NCBI GenBank assembly: GCA_027946555.1
Contig: JAPEVC010000081.1
Coordinates: 1-64,000 of the forward strand
Reading direction: 5' to 3'
Length of the DNA: 64,000 bases
Origin: Gnomoniopsis sp. IMI 355080
Lineage: Eukaryota; Ascomycota; Sordariomycetes; Diaporthales; Gnomoniaceae
Shown: positions 12,660 to 24,609 of the stretch, piece by piece
How positions within the stretch are numbered: position 1 is the stretch's first letter
Layout of the letters: each line of letters opens with the position of its first letter
Translations under genes and position numbers: made by a program
Notes under the pieces: generated by a model
Told to the model about the DNA's origin: nothing
Database searches by the model: none
Seen by the model: the letters and a program-made list of their open reading frames with translations, nothing else

Positions 12660-14059
12660 GATGGCGAATGTAGACAGCCGCCTGTTTGAGAGGTTGGAGC
12701 AGCAAGGACATGCAGGCTATATTTCGATGCGGGTGGTACGCGGGTGGTAACAGGTGAGGATAAAAGGATCGCGAGTGAGGGGCCGCGTTGGTAAATAAAA
12801 GAGCAGGTTGCGAAGGGATGCGGAGACAGATATGGGCCGGCTGGAAACTCTTTGTTTGGGCCTCGAGCGGCTTGACGTCCAGTGTCAAGATACTGTATTA
12901 TTTGTAGGCGGTTAGTCTCAGTTTAGGTCCAGGTTAGGCTATTGTAAGCGTCAAGATCAAAGGGATGCGGGCAGCGCACCAAAGTTTGAAGGCGCGCAAG
13001 CGTGAAATCGAGCGTAATCCATTCAATGCGGCTGTGTTTGTTTGGGATGCCCGGCCTGTTTTCGAGTATTTATTAATGCGCAGGGCTGCTGCCGGGTTGG
13101 AGTAGTCGTCGCCCAGACAATGGGATTGTTGGCTTCAGGATTACGAAGGAAAAGGACAAGCCGGTGGGACCAAGGAGAGGAAAGAACAGAATAAACAGAT
13201 AGAGTCGACAGTCCGGGGGAGGAGGAGAGAGGGCGAGCCAGGGAAAGAAACCAAGAGGTTGGCTTGTTTTTGTTTAATCGGGGTAGCGAAGGAGGACGAT
13301 GATGCAAACCTCTTTCTTCCCGTCGCGCGACCTTTGCGCGTTAATTGCTCTGGCATCCCCCAGCCTCTCCAGCCCATTCCTCAGCTACCTTTCAAGGGTG
13401 GGGACGCGTTTGGGTGGGCCCAGCCTGCCAGCCCTGCCAGCCTAGGTACTACTTGGCAGGCCTGTGGGGACCGTGCTTTGCTTATTAGTGGTGGCACTGA
13501 GATAAAATCAGTAAACTGACCGGTGGGACGACCCATTAACCCCTCCACTCACCAACCACCACCGTCCACAAAAAAATCACTTACCCACCCGACGCAAGCA
13601 CCTTGATTGACCTCAATACTCAAACAATATCTATGAATCACATCCATGATGTTTTGACAGCCACCCGACGGAAAGAAGCTAACCTCACTTCAAGTCTCAC
13701 TGTTTCAAGGGAGGAATTTTGACACTATGCGTATATCTGACCAATCTAGTGGGCATGGAACTCGTACCCCCGCAGTGATGAAGGAGCGCGTTACTACAGT
13801 AGTCACTAGAACGAGAGACAATTGACGGTAACTAGGACCGTTTTGTTCAATACTCTCCGAAAATAAGCCTTCTGGAGGATCCGAGAAAATGTCTAGTCAT
13901 AGATACTTCAGCAGAAATCTAAGTAGAGATGCACTTGTTAGTAGCGCTGTTCTGCATGGTAATGGAGACAGTGCCCTGTATCATGAAGTTGGGGGTATCC
14001 TATTTGTCCTGAGTGGCATAATTACGCGAAAAGGATTCCAATGGTCTCACCCGCCACCA
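12660..14059. promoter_or_regulatory. 5' region of forkhead gene and 3' flank of DML1
   Basis: This 1.4-kb gap lies between the forkhead start (12659) and the DML1 stop (14060). Both genes are on the minus strand, so most of it is probably the forkhead promoter and leader. It contains a G-rich/C-rich segment with short CCTGCCAGC-type repeats near 13420-13445. I see no coding frame worth calling. Confidence 0.4.
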
Positions 14060-15681
14060 TCAATCATCGTCGTCTCCAAAATCGCTGCCACTCGACCAGC
14101 CCTCGTGATACTCGTCTGCCATTTCCGCAAGCTCGTTCCCAAGCGTCTCCCGGTCCTCGAGACCAATGAACCTCGTCACCGTCGAGCGCAACCCCCTCAG
14201 CTTTCCAGACAGTTCCGCATCCGTAGACAGAGACGTCGTGATCGCAATGTTGCTCTTCAGCGCCTCTCCCTTCTCGTCCCGGAAGATCTCGGGAAAGCTG
14301 TCTAGAAGCGGGTACCTGAGCGTGGACTGGTATCGACGACTGATAGTTTCGCCCTGACCCCTCCGTCTCATCCTGTCATCCTCGTCGCCCTCCTCTTCCA
14401 CCGGCGCGTCTTTGGCCCGTTCGCCTCTGCTCGATAGAACCTGGCTGAAGATCTTGGGCGCGCTGTGGAGTCCGTTCCGTGTCCGGCTTCCATCGGGCAC
14501 CACCTCATCTGCGGGACGGAAGTCCAGGTCCAGCTTCAACCCATCCTTGGCCTCGTCGCCCGCGTCTTCGTTGTGTGGAAGGTCTTCGGCATCGGAAAAG
14601 CTCATTTGCAGGTTAGCCACCGTCTGCTTGCCATGGATATTCAAACTGTCTGAAATGTGGCCAAGAGTATCCCTGTTCGCAGCATCCTTGAGGCGGGACG
14701 GTAACGTGGCGGACTCGATAGCCGCCGAGAGCAGGGCTGATGTGTGCCACGTAGAAGAAGGATCAAATGATAGCGTCTTGCGAAGTCGTGGCGATAGCGT
14801 AGACGGCAGCGATATCGGGATCAGCAACGAAGCCTGCTTGTACATTTCCGTTAGAGACTTTGCTTTGTTGACCAGCCGCAGAAGTCGCTTCTCCCGATTG
14901 ACGCCCTGTATCGCTCCTTGGGCGGCCCACACCCATAGCGTCGTTTTCCCATACTCGTCCCTCAGTCTTTCCAGGTACTTTGACGCAAATCCGCCCCATG
15001 CATCATCCAATGTCGCAAAGATCTGAATCCCTTGCATCTGATCTGCCTCCTCGACGAACGGCCGCAGATCGCGGTCCATAATGTCGTGCTCCTTGTCCAG
15101 GTTAGCGAACAGCTCCTCACCAGTGTCCCAGCGCTCAAATGGTTGCATGGAAGAGTTCAGCTCGTAATCGTTCAGCTGCACGATACTGCGTGGATGGTAG
15201 AAGACGCGGTTGAAGTCAGACCAGTACCGCACGGTTTCCACGGTGAGCTGCGGGGGCGCGAGGCCTGCATCGAGCGACTGTTGATACTCGCTCGGCGTGA
15301 TGGGGTCTGCTTTCTGCACAACGGTCTGCCCACCCCAGAGGGACGAGGATGAAGCCGGGTCTTCATCGGCAATATCGTACAGAGCGTTGATTTTCTTTAG
15401 AGAGCCAAAGCCGCCTTTCAGATCGTAGATGACCGTGCGTGGCATGAATGTCTCAGAGCCATCAGCACCGAGGCCGGGCCGCCAGTGGATATCGTGGTCG
15501 ATTTGGGACTCCTCATTTTCAGCATATGTGAAATAAGATTCCTGGACGAGCGTCAGTGGGGGACGCTCAAGCACCTCTTTTTTTTTTTTTTACGAGAGAA
15601 CCGTCAAACCTGAGTGTTCCAAAAATGTGTTGCCACGTAGTTGCTCTGCTGACCCAGCTGAAGCGTTATGATCTCATGCAT
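14060..15681 (-). CDS. Misato/DML1 tubulin-like mitochondrial inheritance protein
   Basis: There are two exons, 15681-15610 and 15541-14060, about 517 aa. The first exon encodes 24 residues that match the family start (MHEIITLQLGQQSNYVATHF). It joins in phase 0 to the second exon, which opens with ESYFTYAENEE. The Misato segment II tubulin-like region occupies about residues 1-115 (HWRPG, PRTVIYDLKG), and the tubulin/FtsZ-like middle domain follows at about 130-320. The C-terminus is acidic (GWSSGSDFGDDDD). In yeast DML1 is essential and is involved in partitioning the mitochondrial genome; in animals Misato acts in mitochondrial morphology and tubulin folding. The length fits fungal members (about 490-530 aa). 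The start is divergent from the AhpC/TSA gene. Confidence 0.93.
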
Positions 15682-16049
15682 GATGACTTAGGACATCTGC
15701 TGTTGTTAAAAAACCAAGAACAAATTAAAATGAAATTGACCTTCTCATCGTCAGACGTGGTGAGATGAAGAAAATGAGCTACGGACCGTTGCATGCAAGC
15801 ATGCACTCACTATGCAAGCGCTTTCGGGAGAAGCCGAACTAGTTTGACGGGATGACGATATTCGAACAGGGATGAGCTTACATCTGATGAAAATGTGGAG
15901 GCCCGCTACAGGGGCTGAAGGGCTGAAGTTCAACTTCCACGCGACAGGAGGTGATCGGCATCCTAAAGGCCATTCGATGGCCTGGCCGCTTGCATACTAC
16001 TCTACTTACTGAGCACATCTCGACCCCAAAAGTAAGCTAGGATTGCAGC
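15682..16049. promoter_or_regulatory. divergent promoter, DML1 / AhpC-TSA gene
   Basis: A 368-bp gap lies between two divergent ATGs. Such short spacing means shared or overlapping promoter elements. A short palindromic stretch, GCATGCAAGCATGC, lies near 15791-15805. I cannot assign it to a known factor. Confidence 0.35.
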
Positions 16050-16755
16050 ATGGCAGCAGAACTAAAAGACCACTTCTTCAAGGAGATACAATCCTACAAA
16101 TCACCACCACCAAGAGAAGTTGCACCCGTGCCGGCAGTAGGCGAGCCCGCCAGAGAACATGCCGAGAGTGTACTCAAGTTGCCCAAAGACAAACCGACAA
16201 TTATTGTTTTTCTAAGACATTGCGGATGCCCTTGTAAGTTCTAGCACCCATTAGCACGCCCGCGCCCATCAATACGGCGCGCACTATGATTCTCCCTTGA
16301 ATCTTGCCCATTAACACCACCGCCTAGTCGCAGAAAAGGCCTTTCGCGCCCTCACAGCCTTCTCCACCCGCCACGCTGGCTCCATCCACTGCATAGCCAT
16401 CTCCCATTCCTCTCGCGAACACACCGAAGCCTGGGTCCCCCAAGTCGGCGGCGAATGGAACGTCGAAGTCATTGTGGATGAGGAGCGCGAAATCTATGCT
16501 GCCTGGGGGCTCGGCCTCTCCTCCTATTGGCATGTTGGGCCCATGAGCTTCTTCAACGCCATGCAGCTGGGCAAGAGCGAGGGCATCTGGAACCGGACCA
16601 CAGAGAGCGGGACAAAATGGCAGACCGGCGGCGCATTTGCTGTGGATAGAGCGGGCAAGGTGAGATGGGTAAGTGTGGCCAAGACGGCGAGTGATGTTCC
16701 GGACCTAAATGCGGCGTTGAGGGCATTGCTCGAGGCACCGACCGAAGTTTCGTGA
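16050..16755 (+). CDS. AhpC/TSA-type thioredoxin-fold protein (PRXL2-like)
   Basis: There are two exons, 16050-16233 and 16328-16755, joined in phase 1 to give about 203 aa. After a polar N-terminus the strand KPTIIVFLRHCGCPF leads into a helix AEKAFRALTAFS. This is the thioredoxin-fold arrangement with a Cys-x-Cys in the position of the peroxidatic/redox cysteine. A second half (VEVIVDEEREIYAAWGLG, then WQTGGAFAVDRAGKVRW) matches the fungal AhpC/TSA antioxidant family (PF13911-like, related to PRXL2). The expected role is a cytosolic thiol-dependent reductase; the substrate is unknown. I see no signal peptide or membrane segment. The frame across the intron gives RHCGCPFAEKAFR, whereas reading through would give a stop. 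Confidence 0.85.
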
Positions 16756-17006
16756 TCAGCATAGGTTTGTGTGGTAAGCCACTATGTACTTGTGGGCGGC
16801 GTCTTTCGTGTATTTACAAGATTTGGACTTTTGTGTGGGCCTGGCATATGGGATAGCGACGGCGAGCGGGACAAATAGCATAGCGTTGGCAACTTCACAC
16901 CTTGTTGTTATATACCTCTTTGAAGTGATGAAACTTGCATTCTACAGTGCATTGGCAAGCCTCAGCTCATACTTGAAGCCTAGTGATGTCTTGTCAGCCT
17001 GCCCCC

Positions 17007-17016
17007 TACCTAGGTA
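17007..17016. repeat. palindrome TACCTAGGTA, copy 1
   Basis: A perfect 10-bp inverted repeat in intergenic DNA. Another perfect copy lies 158 bp further right and a third at 51541-51550. About 0.06 copies of any given 10-mer are expected per strand in 64 kb. Function unknown. Confidence 0.6.
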
Positions 17017-17174
17017 TTCATTACAGGATCCAATGTCCAGCCTCGCACTTGTGTTTGGCCCATCAATCTGAATGGTACAGACTTGCAATGATGCTTGTAT
17101 CCACACGAGGAGACGTGTGGACTCACACCAGCCTCCTTCAGCCTTACAAGGCAGTATACTCGTAGAGACAAAGC

Positions 17175-17184
17175 TACCTAGGTA
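17175..17184. repeat. palindrome TACCTAGGTA, copy 2
   Basis: The second perfect copy, in the same intergenic region downstream of the AhpC/TSA and APC3 stop codons. Function unknown. Confidence 0.6.
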
Positions 17185-17820
17185 CGAACCCACCTAAGCT
17201 GCTTTGGTCCGTTTAAGACGCAATCTCCTTCAGTGGGTATCTTTGCCCCATCACTTACAGCCAGTATTGCCAAACCTGCTCTCTTCTGAGACGATATCAT
17301 CCATCTCCTACTCAAAAGCACACTTCACTCCAGGAATTCAGAGGGAAGACAATTTAGGGATCCCACCAACCGTTGCTTGCATCGATACTCTCAACTTACA
17401 CGTTGCACATCCCACCCGATGCAATGCTTGACTACTGATACACTGTTAAAAAGGGGTGATAGGAGAAGCCAGGCAAGCAGCCCTCCAAGCGTTAATCCTT
17501 CACCATCCGCACGACTAGTATCAATAGCACAAGCTCAAAATGTTCAAGGCCTGGTTTGTTCTCTCCCAATACTCATTTGCTCAATTCCGTAACGCCTGTG
17601 CCATGCCAAACTTGTTTTCAAGAACCCATCCATCCATGCTCCATGCCATGCCAGAGTTGTCTCAAGGTATTCCACGCCAAGCTACAGGAGAGACGCAGGA
17701 CTCAATCCGAATCCAAGTGCGCCCCAATCATGATTATTAGTTGTTTATATTTTTTTGGCTTCATCACTGCTTGTTGTCGCCATCAGTAGAAAACGCTGTA
17801 AGCGATTGTGCAGCTTCCTT

Positions 17821-20376
17821 TCATTGCATCATTGAATCATCGAGTCCGTCATCGTCTTCTAGACTCTCAATGGCCTCCTTGATCTGCTGGCTTGCCTGGT
17901 ATAGCCGTTAGTCAGGTCCTGCCGAAACACTACTACGGCCGTGTGAATCGTATCTTAGACTTACCTTGGGATCAAGACTCAAGGCCTGAGTAAAATGGCG
18001 CACAGCTTGGCTCTTGTCGTTTTGTGTCTTGTACAGCTTACCCAACAAGAAGTGGACACGTGCATCATCCGGTGCGAGATCTTTGAGAACGAGGAGCTCC
18101 TGGTGGGCCAACGGCAAATGACCGACAGCCAACAAGGCACGTGCCTTTCTGAATCGAGCCTGGGCAGCACGAGGAGCAAGTTCCGTGGCTTTACTGAAAT
18201 AGTGCAAAGCCTGTGTGGGTTGCTTCTGCTTCTCAAGGACTGTGCCAATACAGCAGATGAGAACGGCATTTGTAGGATGTATTTGTGATGCGGCCTGGAA
18301 GTGAGTGTAGGCCTTGTCGTAGTTTCCTAGCTTCTCATATACCATGCCGATGCCATAGTAAGCATTGTAATGGCGACGATCCGCGGAAATGGACAGTCTG
18401 AAGGCCGTCAAGGCCTTGTCATATTCCTCATTGGCCATGTGTTCGTGGCCTTGGAGCGTATATGCGTATGCAAATTTGGGGTCGAGTTGGGTCGCACGTT
18501 TGAAGCACCGAAGGGCTTGCTCGTGATCTTTTGCGAGAGACCACGCGTTTCCGAGGGCACACCATGCCTCAGGAGATAACCACGCCGAGTCAATCAGCTC
18601 GTGGGCCAAGAACGAAAGATCTGTCTCTCGCTTGAGGTGCCAGAGAATGGTCGAGTATACTTCCATATCTTGCATGCGAGTCGGGGACATTATTCTCAAT
18701 CTTCTGAAATATCGCTCAGCTTCTGGATACAAGGCTTGCTCGTACTGAGCGCGACCCATCTGCGCCAGTACCCAAGGTGTATCCTGGTGTGCTCTGGGGA
18801 GCAAATTATACGCCTCGAGTGCTTCCTGGCATCGAAATTGCGAGAGCTGCTGGTATCCTATGCCGAACCGCCTTAGCAGATCCAAGATGGTTCTCAGTGC
18901 TTCTTCGGTCCTGAGAGGCTCTGGGTCTGTGGGCTTATGTGGCAGACGTTGTGTTGTGATGAAATCTTTGCCCGTAAGTCCTTCAGATTGGTCGATCTCC
19001 ATATTCGTATCCTCGGTGCCCCGTCTGTTGCCACTGACCACACGACCGACACTATTGTTCGATCTAACGAGCCGGCTTGAGATCGAAGCTTTGGTCCTCT
19101 TCAAGTCGCGTCCGGCGGTTGCCCCGACAGTAGAAGCACCGGAGTTGATCTTGGCAGTTGGCTGCTTGTTGAACATATTCAATCTCGCACTTCTCCGCTG
19201 CGCCTGCCCCGGCTCTTCCCCATTCATAGGCCTAGAATGTACTGGTTGCCCGGAAACGGTGCGCTTCCGCTCTGTTATAGACGAAGATTTGAAAATAGCA
19301 GTACCAGAATCATTCGCCGCTTCAGCTTCTTGTCTCCTTTTCGACGTCAAGGATCTGTAGCCCATCCGTGGAGGCGCTTCTGGGTCTGGTGGGTTATGAG
19401 CCGGCCTGGTTCGTCGCATCGGTGCTTGAGGCGGCTCAGGACCTGTTCCCGTACGTGTAGCTGGGACATCGGCTTTCGATCCAGGACCTGTCGGAGTCTC
19501 CACTCCTTCGGGCGACGGCGAAGGTCTCGTGTTGTTTCCTTGACGTGACCTAGCCGCAACAATTTTAGACATGAAGTCATTGCCATCTGTATCTGCTGAC
19601 TGAAGATTGCTAAATGACGGGATGTCTTGGTACGCGTTAGAGCGTGATGGCTCGAAGGGATCGGTGACTTCTTGAGCCTGAGGGGCTGATCGCGACGACT
19701 TCTTTGGTACGTGAAGAACTTCCTGCGAAGTCGAAGGGCCCTCTTTATGAGCGGCAGAAGGACTGTTGATTGCTTGTTCGAAATTCCTGGACAACGTTTC
19801 GTTGGTCTTGAAAATGTTGGCGACTCGGACTGTGACACCCATATCACACAATGAGGTGAAAGCGTCCCACATGAGAGGGTTTGTCTTCAAGGCCTCCTCA
19901 AAGCATTCCACCGCTTTTTTCTTGTCATCATAGCCACGGTAGAGCTTCCCCAAAAGACAATTGCAGGCCGCAGCGTCCGGGTGCGGTACTCTCGAAACTG
20001 CCGAATGCTTTCCCATGTTGCTCTTCGAGGACCAGAATCCTTTGGACTTCTCTAGCGCCGTGATACCTTCTTTCCACGAACCCAAACGCTGACACGACTG
20101 CGCGAATATGTACGAGCAGCCCAAGTGGACGCCCCTATAGCCAGCCGCCTTGCTGACATGGTATGCAGATCGGTTGTCGCCAAGCCGTAGATGGCAGGTC
20201 GCGAGCAGGAAGGCAGCCTCGGTAGTTTTGTCTTGGGCGCAAAGTCTCTCGGCGAAAAAAAGGGCGTTATCGGGTGAGGAATTGTCGAGGTGGTAGTAGA
20301 CGGCTTGCTGGAGAATCTCGTTGGTCACAGCAACGAGGGGCGCCATATTGTCATTGTTTACCCTTGACCTTGCCAT
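17821..20376 (-). CDS. anaphase-promoting complex subunit 3 (Cdc27/BimA/nuc2)
   Basis: There are two exons, 20376-17965 and 17895-17821, joined in phase 0 after LDPK, about 828 aa. APC3 is a TPR scaffold of the APC/C ubiquitin ligase and binds co-activators through their IR tails. The N-terminal TPR half starts with ILQQAVYYHLDNSSPDNALF, as in BimA. A long disordered linker (about 200-540) is rich in Ser/Pro/Arg and probably phosphorylated. The C-terminal superhelix (about 550-795) has repeats such as AWCALGNAWSLAKDHEQAL, FAYAYTLQGHEH and AYYGIGMVYEKLGNYDKA. The protein ends in an acidic helix, DDDGLDDSMMQ. The open frame extends to a TTG at 20382; the first ATG is 20376, but an ATG at 20346 (MAPLVAV) fits the usual family start better. 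The length is typical of fungal members. Confidence 0.95.
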
Positions 20377-21432
20377 GGTCAAAGTGCTGTAGGTATTTAC
20401 AGGCTCCGACGAGCCATGAGATATTTCCGAACCCGATAAAGACTAGGATATTGCAAGGCAAAAGGATGGCACTCGCTTGTGCCAATGAATGGTGCGGCCA
20501 GGCCGTCGAGTGCCGGGCAGTTTGGAAGCGGGCTCTCAAGCAGGTGAACGGTGGATATATCGTGTGCTGAAAGCAAATAAAGGTATCGTGTCTTACTGAT
20601 GTGTAAAGCGACAAGCTCAGCAGCAAGACAAAGGTGAGTCGTCCAAAGTCGAAAAGTCCGGCTCGCAACAAGAACTAGGAGGATGGTGTTGACGTAAGGC
20701 GATGGGAATTGGCCGGTACCCAAACAAAGATTAGTATTTTGGAAGAATAGAAGCTCGGTCGTTTGCACGATTCCTTTCAATGTCTCTCGTATGCGGCGTT
20801 CGGCGTTTTCTTGAACCTCTCGAGTTGGGCTTTGGTTCGATTCAGCAATGATGCGCGTGAAGGAGGAAACCGAAGCAGGATAATACACATCCGGCACCCA
20901 AGAAACACCAAGTTGAAGGCAGAGAGAGTAATTGTATCCTGTAGCCACCACAAATTGACGATTGCAAGAAAACCAAACAAGATCACTGCTGCGCTCGAGA
21001 GGCACCACGGAAAGGAGGCTGGCGAGAATCGTGAGTGACGGTTGTTGTTAAGCGCAGACGTGAGATGCCGCCGACCTACCCAAAAGCGTGAAGTTGTTTT
21101 TGGCAGGCGCCGCAGCAACGCCCCGCTATGGTCACTTCGGGCGATCCCTGCCCTATTCAACGCGCACCCCTAGCGCCTTCCTGCATGCCTGCCTGCCTGC
21201 CTGTCCGATAGCAACCGCAACTCAGAACTTCACATCACGGAGAAACACTTATTTCCTCCTCAAACTCAAACGTCCTTCTCTCAGAGTTTCATTCGCCGTG
21301 ACTCCGCCGACATCTCTTGACATCCCGACAGTTCAGTTCCGAAATACCGATTATCACATCTTCTCGGTTGCTGTCTCGCGTCCAGTTTTCACCTTACCAA
21401 TTGCACCTCTCATCCCTTGCAGACGTGGCATC
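20377..21432. promoter_or_regulatory. divergent promoter region, APC3 / SND2
   Basis: About 1.06 kb lies between divergent starts. A small GCCT tandem repeat lies at about 21186-21204. The last 200 bp before the SND2 ATG are C/T-rich, consistent with a 5' leader. Open frames on both strands overlap and lack recognisable content, so I call no gene here. Confidence 0.4.
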
Positions 21433-21927
21433 ATGGCTCAAAAGGCAAAGAAGGATCGGGCCAAGTCCAATGCTGCAGCCCTCAACAATCTGCATATTGG
21501 CGCCGCCGTCGTCAATGGTATCTTCCTGGCTTGGTCTCTCCTCTTCCGGTCCCGCTCTCTCCTGGTCTACTTCCTCCTCTCTCTACCAAGCTTCATCTGC
21601 CAGTTCACCCTTGAGAAGGCCGGGAGACCAAAGTATGATGCCGTCAATGGTGCCCTCAAGTCCTCCGGCGAGGATCTTGCAGCTCCAGGCCTGACCGAGT
21701 ACATGTGGGATGTCGTCTGGGTCACTTGGTTTTGTCAAGTCTTGGTCCTGCTTTTTGGCAATTGGTTATGGCTCATCTGGGCCGTCGTGCCGGCGTACGG
21801 GGCTTACAAGGGCTACGGGCTGCTCGGTATGGCGAAGCAGCTCTCTGGAATGCAGGGCATGCAGGGTATGGAAGGCCAGGAAGGTGCACCTGCTGCTGGA
21901 AATCGAAAGCAGCGCCGTGCTGCTTGA
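21433..21927 (+). CDS. SND2/ENV10 (TMEM208 family) ER membrane protein
   Basis: This is a single exon of 164 aa. The open frame continues upstream, but the family start MAQKAKKDRAKSN is at the ATG at 21433. The protein is small and hydrophobic, with two membrane segments near residues 22-60 (AAVVNGIFLAWSLLF, then SLLVYFLLSLPSFIC) and two near 95-135 (VVWVTWFCQVLVLLFGNWLW, then LIWAVVPAYGAY). A Gln/Gly/Met-rich tail ends in the basic RKQRRAA. SND2 is part of the SRP-independent targeting route that delivers proteins with internal membrane segments to the ER, next to Sec61. The length and layout match fungal Env10/Snd2 and human TMEM208. Its stop is only 64 bp from that of the converging DUF3605 gene. 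Confidence 0.92.
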   Translation: MAQKAKKDRAKSNAAALNNLHIGAAVVNGIFLAWSLLFRSRSLLVYFLLSLPSFICQFTLEKAGRPKYDAVNGALKSSGEDLAAPGLTEYMWDVVWVTWFCQVLVLLFGNWLWLIWAVVPAYGAYKGYGLLGMAKQLSGMQGMQGMEGQEGAPAAGNRKQRRAA

Positions 21928-21991
21928 GCGGACTGGCAAATGCCATTGAAGCTCAGGCGTTTGTTTGGCCGGTTGGCCAGAAGTCTATGAT

Positions 21992-22675
21992 CTACTGTCT
22001 ATCATCGCCATCCTCTGTAACCCACTGTCGCAGTATTGCCGGGTCAACATTCCTCACGAGCACGTGGATGTGTTCTAACGCCCGCACACTCTGGAGAGAC
22101 ACCCAGTTCTTGAACCACATCACTTCCCCATCGGGTCCAAGCGTGTCGACAAAATACCTCTGGACAAAGTCACGTATTAGCTGCCTGCTCTCGGGAGTAA
22201 CATCTCCCGTCTTGGGATCTGTTGGAATGAGTGTGCGGCTCCAGACGACGATGTGGGTGATGTCTGGAGTGAGCCCATAGGGCCAGTCGTTTATCAGGAC
22301 ACGGTAATCGGATGGGTCAGCGAACGGGGTGTCAGAGACCGGGGTGAAGGGGAGATCGCCCCAGGCTTTGGGCAGTCGATTTTGCAGAAGGTAGTTGGTC
22401 ATGGATCCATACTCGGCCTTGGTCGCCGCAGTCCAGTCCATATACCTGCGCAGGTCCGAGGGTTTGCGCTTTAGGACCGAGAGGTTGTTGGTGTCTAATC
22501 GAGGTGGTCAGCACCATCGAGGTTAAAGATGGCCCTGTGATAGAACTCAAATCGCAAACTCACTGATAATTTGTCGCAACTCGTCCCAGTCATGATATTT
22601 GAATTCCTCATCCGTCTGTGAAAGTACCCACTTATCCACGTCCGTCAAAGGAAAGGGAGCTTCCTTCTCAATCAT
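21992..22675 (-). CDS. DUF3605 protein (N-acetylglucosamine-induced protein 1-like)
   Basis: There are two exons, 22675-22564 and 22494-21992, joined in phase 1, about 204 aa. The family pattern is clear: FPLTDVDKWVLSQTDEEF, a W/D/E-L-R-QII segment, KRKPSDLRRYMDW across the junction, then EYGSMTNYLLQNRL and the C-terminal block WFKNWVSLQSVRALEHIHVL. Fungal DUF3605 members are known from expression data as N-acetylglucosamine-induced proteins; no biochemical activity is established. I see no signal peptide or membrane helix. The frame remains open upstream to 22918, but homologues as I recall them start about 10-20 residues before FPLT, so I chose the ATG at 22675. A longer N-terminus or an upstream exon remains possible. 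Confidence 0.88.
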
Positions 22676-23445
22676 CCTGACGAGAAAGGGCAGGTTGGTG
22701 AGGTCCTTGAGATATCCCTGTTCGACGAGAGGTTCGGAGTCCTTTCGAAAGCCGGCGACGGCGCTCGCTTTCGTCTTGTAAGCCCAAGAATCGGCAATTG
22801 GCTTGGCAAGGCGTGTCTGATACGAAGTGTAAGCAGACTGGCCTGTTGGACACCTCAGTACTTGCCCATACGTTTGACTGGTGCGGCCTATCTGTACGCC
22901 GTTGATGGAGGCGGCCACACTACAGGATTCCTTCTCCAGTGCCTTAATCCCAGGCTAACTTAGCTAGGTACTTTCACCGCCTTCCCGAAAAAGAGCTCGC
23001 GCCACCATGGTCCTACTGAACAGACACTTGCACCACCAACCCCGAGGACCTCATTAACCTCGGTGAAAGACAATTGTCCTCTTGTTCCCGCAAACTCAAT
23101 TTGGCGAAGAGTTTACCCGATTGCCGCCATATGCCAGAATTGCGTGCGGAGGCCCATTTGTGCATCACCTGAGGCCAATTGGTAGGTCGAGGAATATAGC
23201 TAGTGTAAGTGTCCGAAGAAGACGGGATCCGATAAGCGGCCGAAATTCTGCGGAATCTCAACCACTCCACTTTTTGCAGGTGTCGTCCCAACAACGAGCA
23301 GAGTGTGGAGACTGCTTGCCGTGGCTCAAGAGTCAGTCGAGCTCGATTCCTTTTTCGGCCTTATTTGAACCTCTGGTCTTCTCATTCCTCGCTCACCATA
23401 TTCGCTCAGAGGACAGCGTGAGGTCTGCGACGACAGCCGCCCACC
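22676..23445. promoter_or_regulatory. divergent promoter region, DUF3605 gene / CBR1
   Basis: A 770-bp gap lies between divergent starts. The left part (to about 22918) is open in frame with the DUF3605 gene and could be extra coding sequence. The right 100 bp is C/T-rich, as expected of a CBR1 leader. I can name no specific regulatory motif. Confidence 0.35.
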
Positions 23446-24609
23446 ATGGCCACCAAGGAACCTCTAAGTTCGAAGAAGTACGTCGATGGGATCTATATCC
23501 CGGCCGGCCTGATCGTCCTGGGCACCGCCATCGTCAAGCGCGAATGGCTTCCTTACGCCGTTGTTCTGGCTATTGCATTGGGTGCTATCAAATTCTTGAG
23601 GACTCGTAAGTCGGACTGAACTTTTCCACCTGCGCCAACGGGTGACATGGAACTTGTACCGGTGTATCCGCGAAACACAAGCTCACCACACCTTTACAGA
23701 ACCCAAGAAGGCCCTCAAGCCAGATGTCTTCCAGGAATATGAGCTCAAGGAGAAAACCATTCTCTCGCACAACACCGCCATGTAAGCCCCCCCCCCCACC
23801 ACGGACCCTTCCTCTGGCACTCAAGCTACGTCTCTAACCCCTCGGCCTCGCCCAACAGCTACCGCTTCGCCCTCCCCAGCGAATCTCACATCCTCGGCCT
23901 CCCCATCGGCCAGCACATCTCGATTGGCGCGGTGCTCGATCAGCCCGACGGCACTCACAAGGAGATTGTACGCAGCTACACGCCCATCAGCGGCGACGAG
24001 CAGCCGGGCTTCTTTGACCTGCTGATCAAGTCCTACCCGACGGGCAACATCTCCAAGCACCTCGCGTCCCTGGCCGTGGGCCAGGCCATCCGCGTTCGCG
24101 GACCCAAGGGCGCCTTCATGTACACGCCCAACATGGTCCGGCACTTTGGCATGATCGCGGGCGGCACGGGCATCACGCCCATGCTGCAGGTCATCAAGGC
24201 GATCATCCGGGGCCGCAAGGCGGGCGATCGCACCGAGGTCGATTTGATTTTTGCGAACGTTACCGAGAAAGATATTCTGCTGAAGGAGGATCTGGATGCG
24301 CTTGCGGCCGAGGACAAGGGCTTCCGCGTGCACTATGTGCTCGACAAGCCTCCAGAGGGCTGGACCGGCGGTGTCGGCTATGTCACTGGCGATATGGTCT
24401 CGGTATGTAGTCCTCTGCCCCACAGGCTATTTAGTGCCTATAACTGACACTGTGAACAGAAATGGCTGCCCAAGCCTGCTAGCGATGTCAAGATCCTGCT
24501 ATGCGGGCCTCCTCCTATGGTCAGCGGCATCAAGAAGACCACCGAGGCCCTCGGCTTCACAAAGGCCCGCCCTGTCAGCAAACTTGAGGACCAAGTCTTT
24601 GCCTTCTAA
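23446..24609 (+). CDS. NADH-cytochrome b5 reductase CBR1
   Basis: There are four exons: 23446-23605, 23700-23781, 23859-24402 and 24460-24609, about 311 aa. The enzyme transfers electrons from NADH through FAD to cytochrome b5 for fatty-acid desaturation, sterol synthesis and related reactions. An N-terminal anchor (about 15-50, IPAGLIVLGTAIV and VVLAIALGAIKFL) places it in the ER or outer mitochondrial membrane. The FAD-binding signature RSYTPIS is in exon 3, followed by GNISKHLASL. The NADH-binding signatures are GGTGITPMLQVIKAI and, in exon 4, CGPPPM. The protein ends in the family's VFAF. All introns have GT-AG ends; intron 2 opens with a run of C's. The length is usual for fungal CBR1. 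Confidence 0.95.

Larger units (their letters stand above)
16756..17820. other. convergent 3' intergenic region, AhpC/TSA gene / APC3
   Basis: About 1.07 kb lies between converging stops. Two perfect copies of the 10-bp palindrome TACCTAGGTA lie at 17007-17016 and 17175-17184. No gene-like frame is present. The ORFs here are short and compositionally random. Confidence 0.5.

Noticed and set aside
23821..24423. 200-codon minus-strand frame opposite CBR1
   Set aside because: It lies within the well-supported CBR1 exon 3 and mirrors its codon use.
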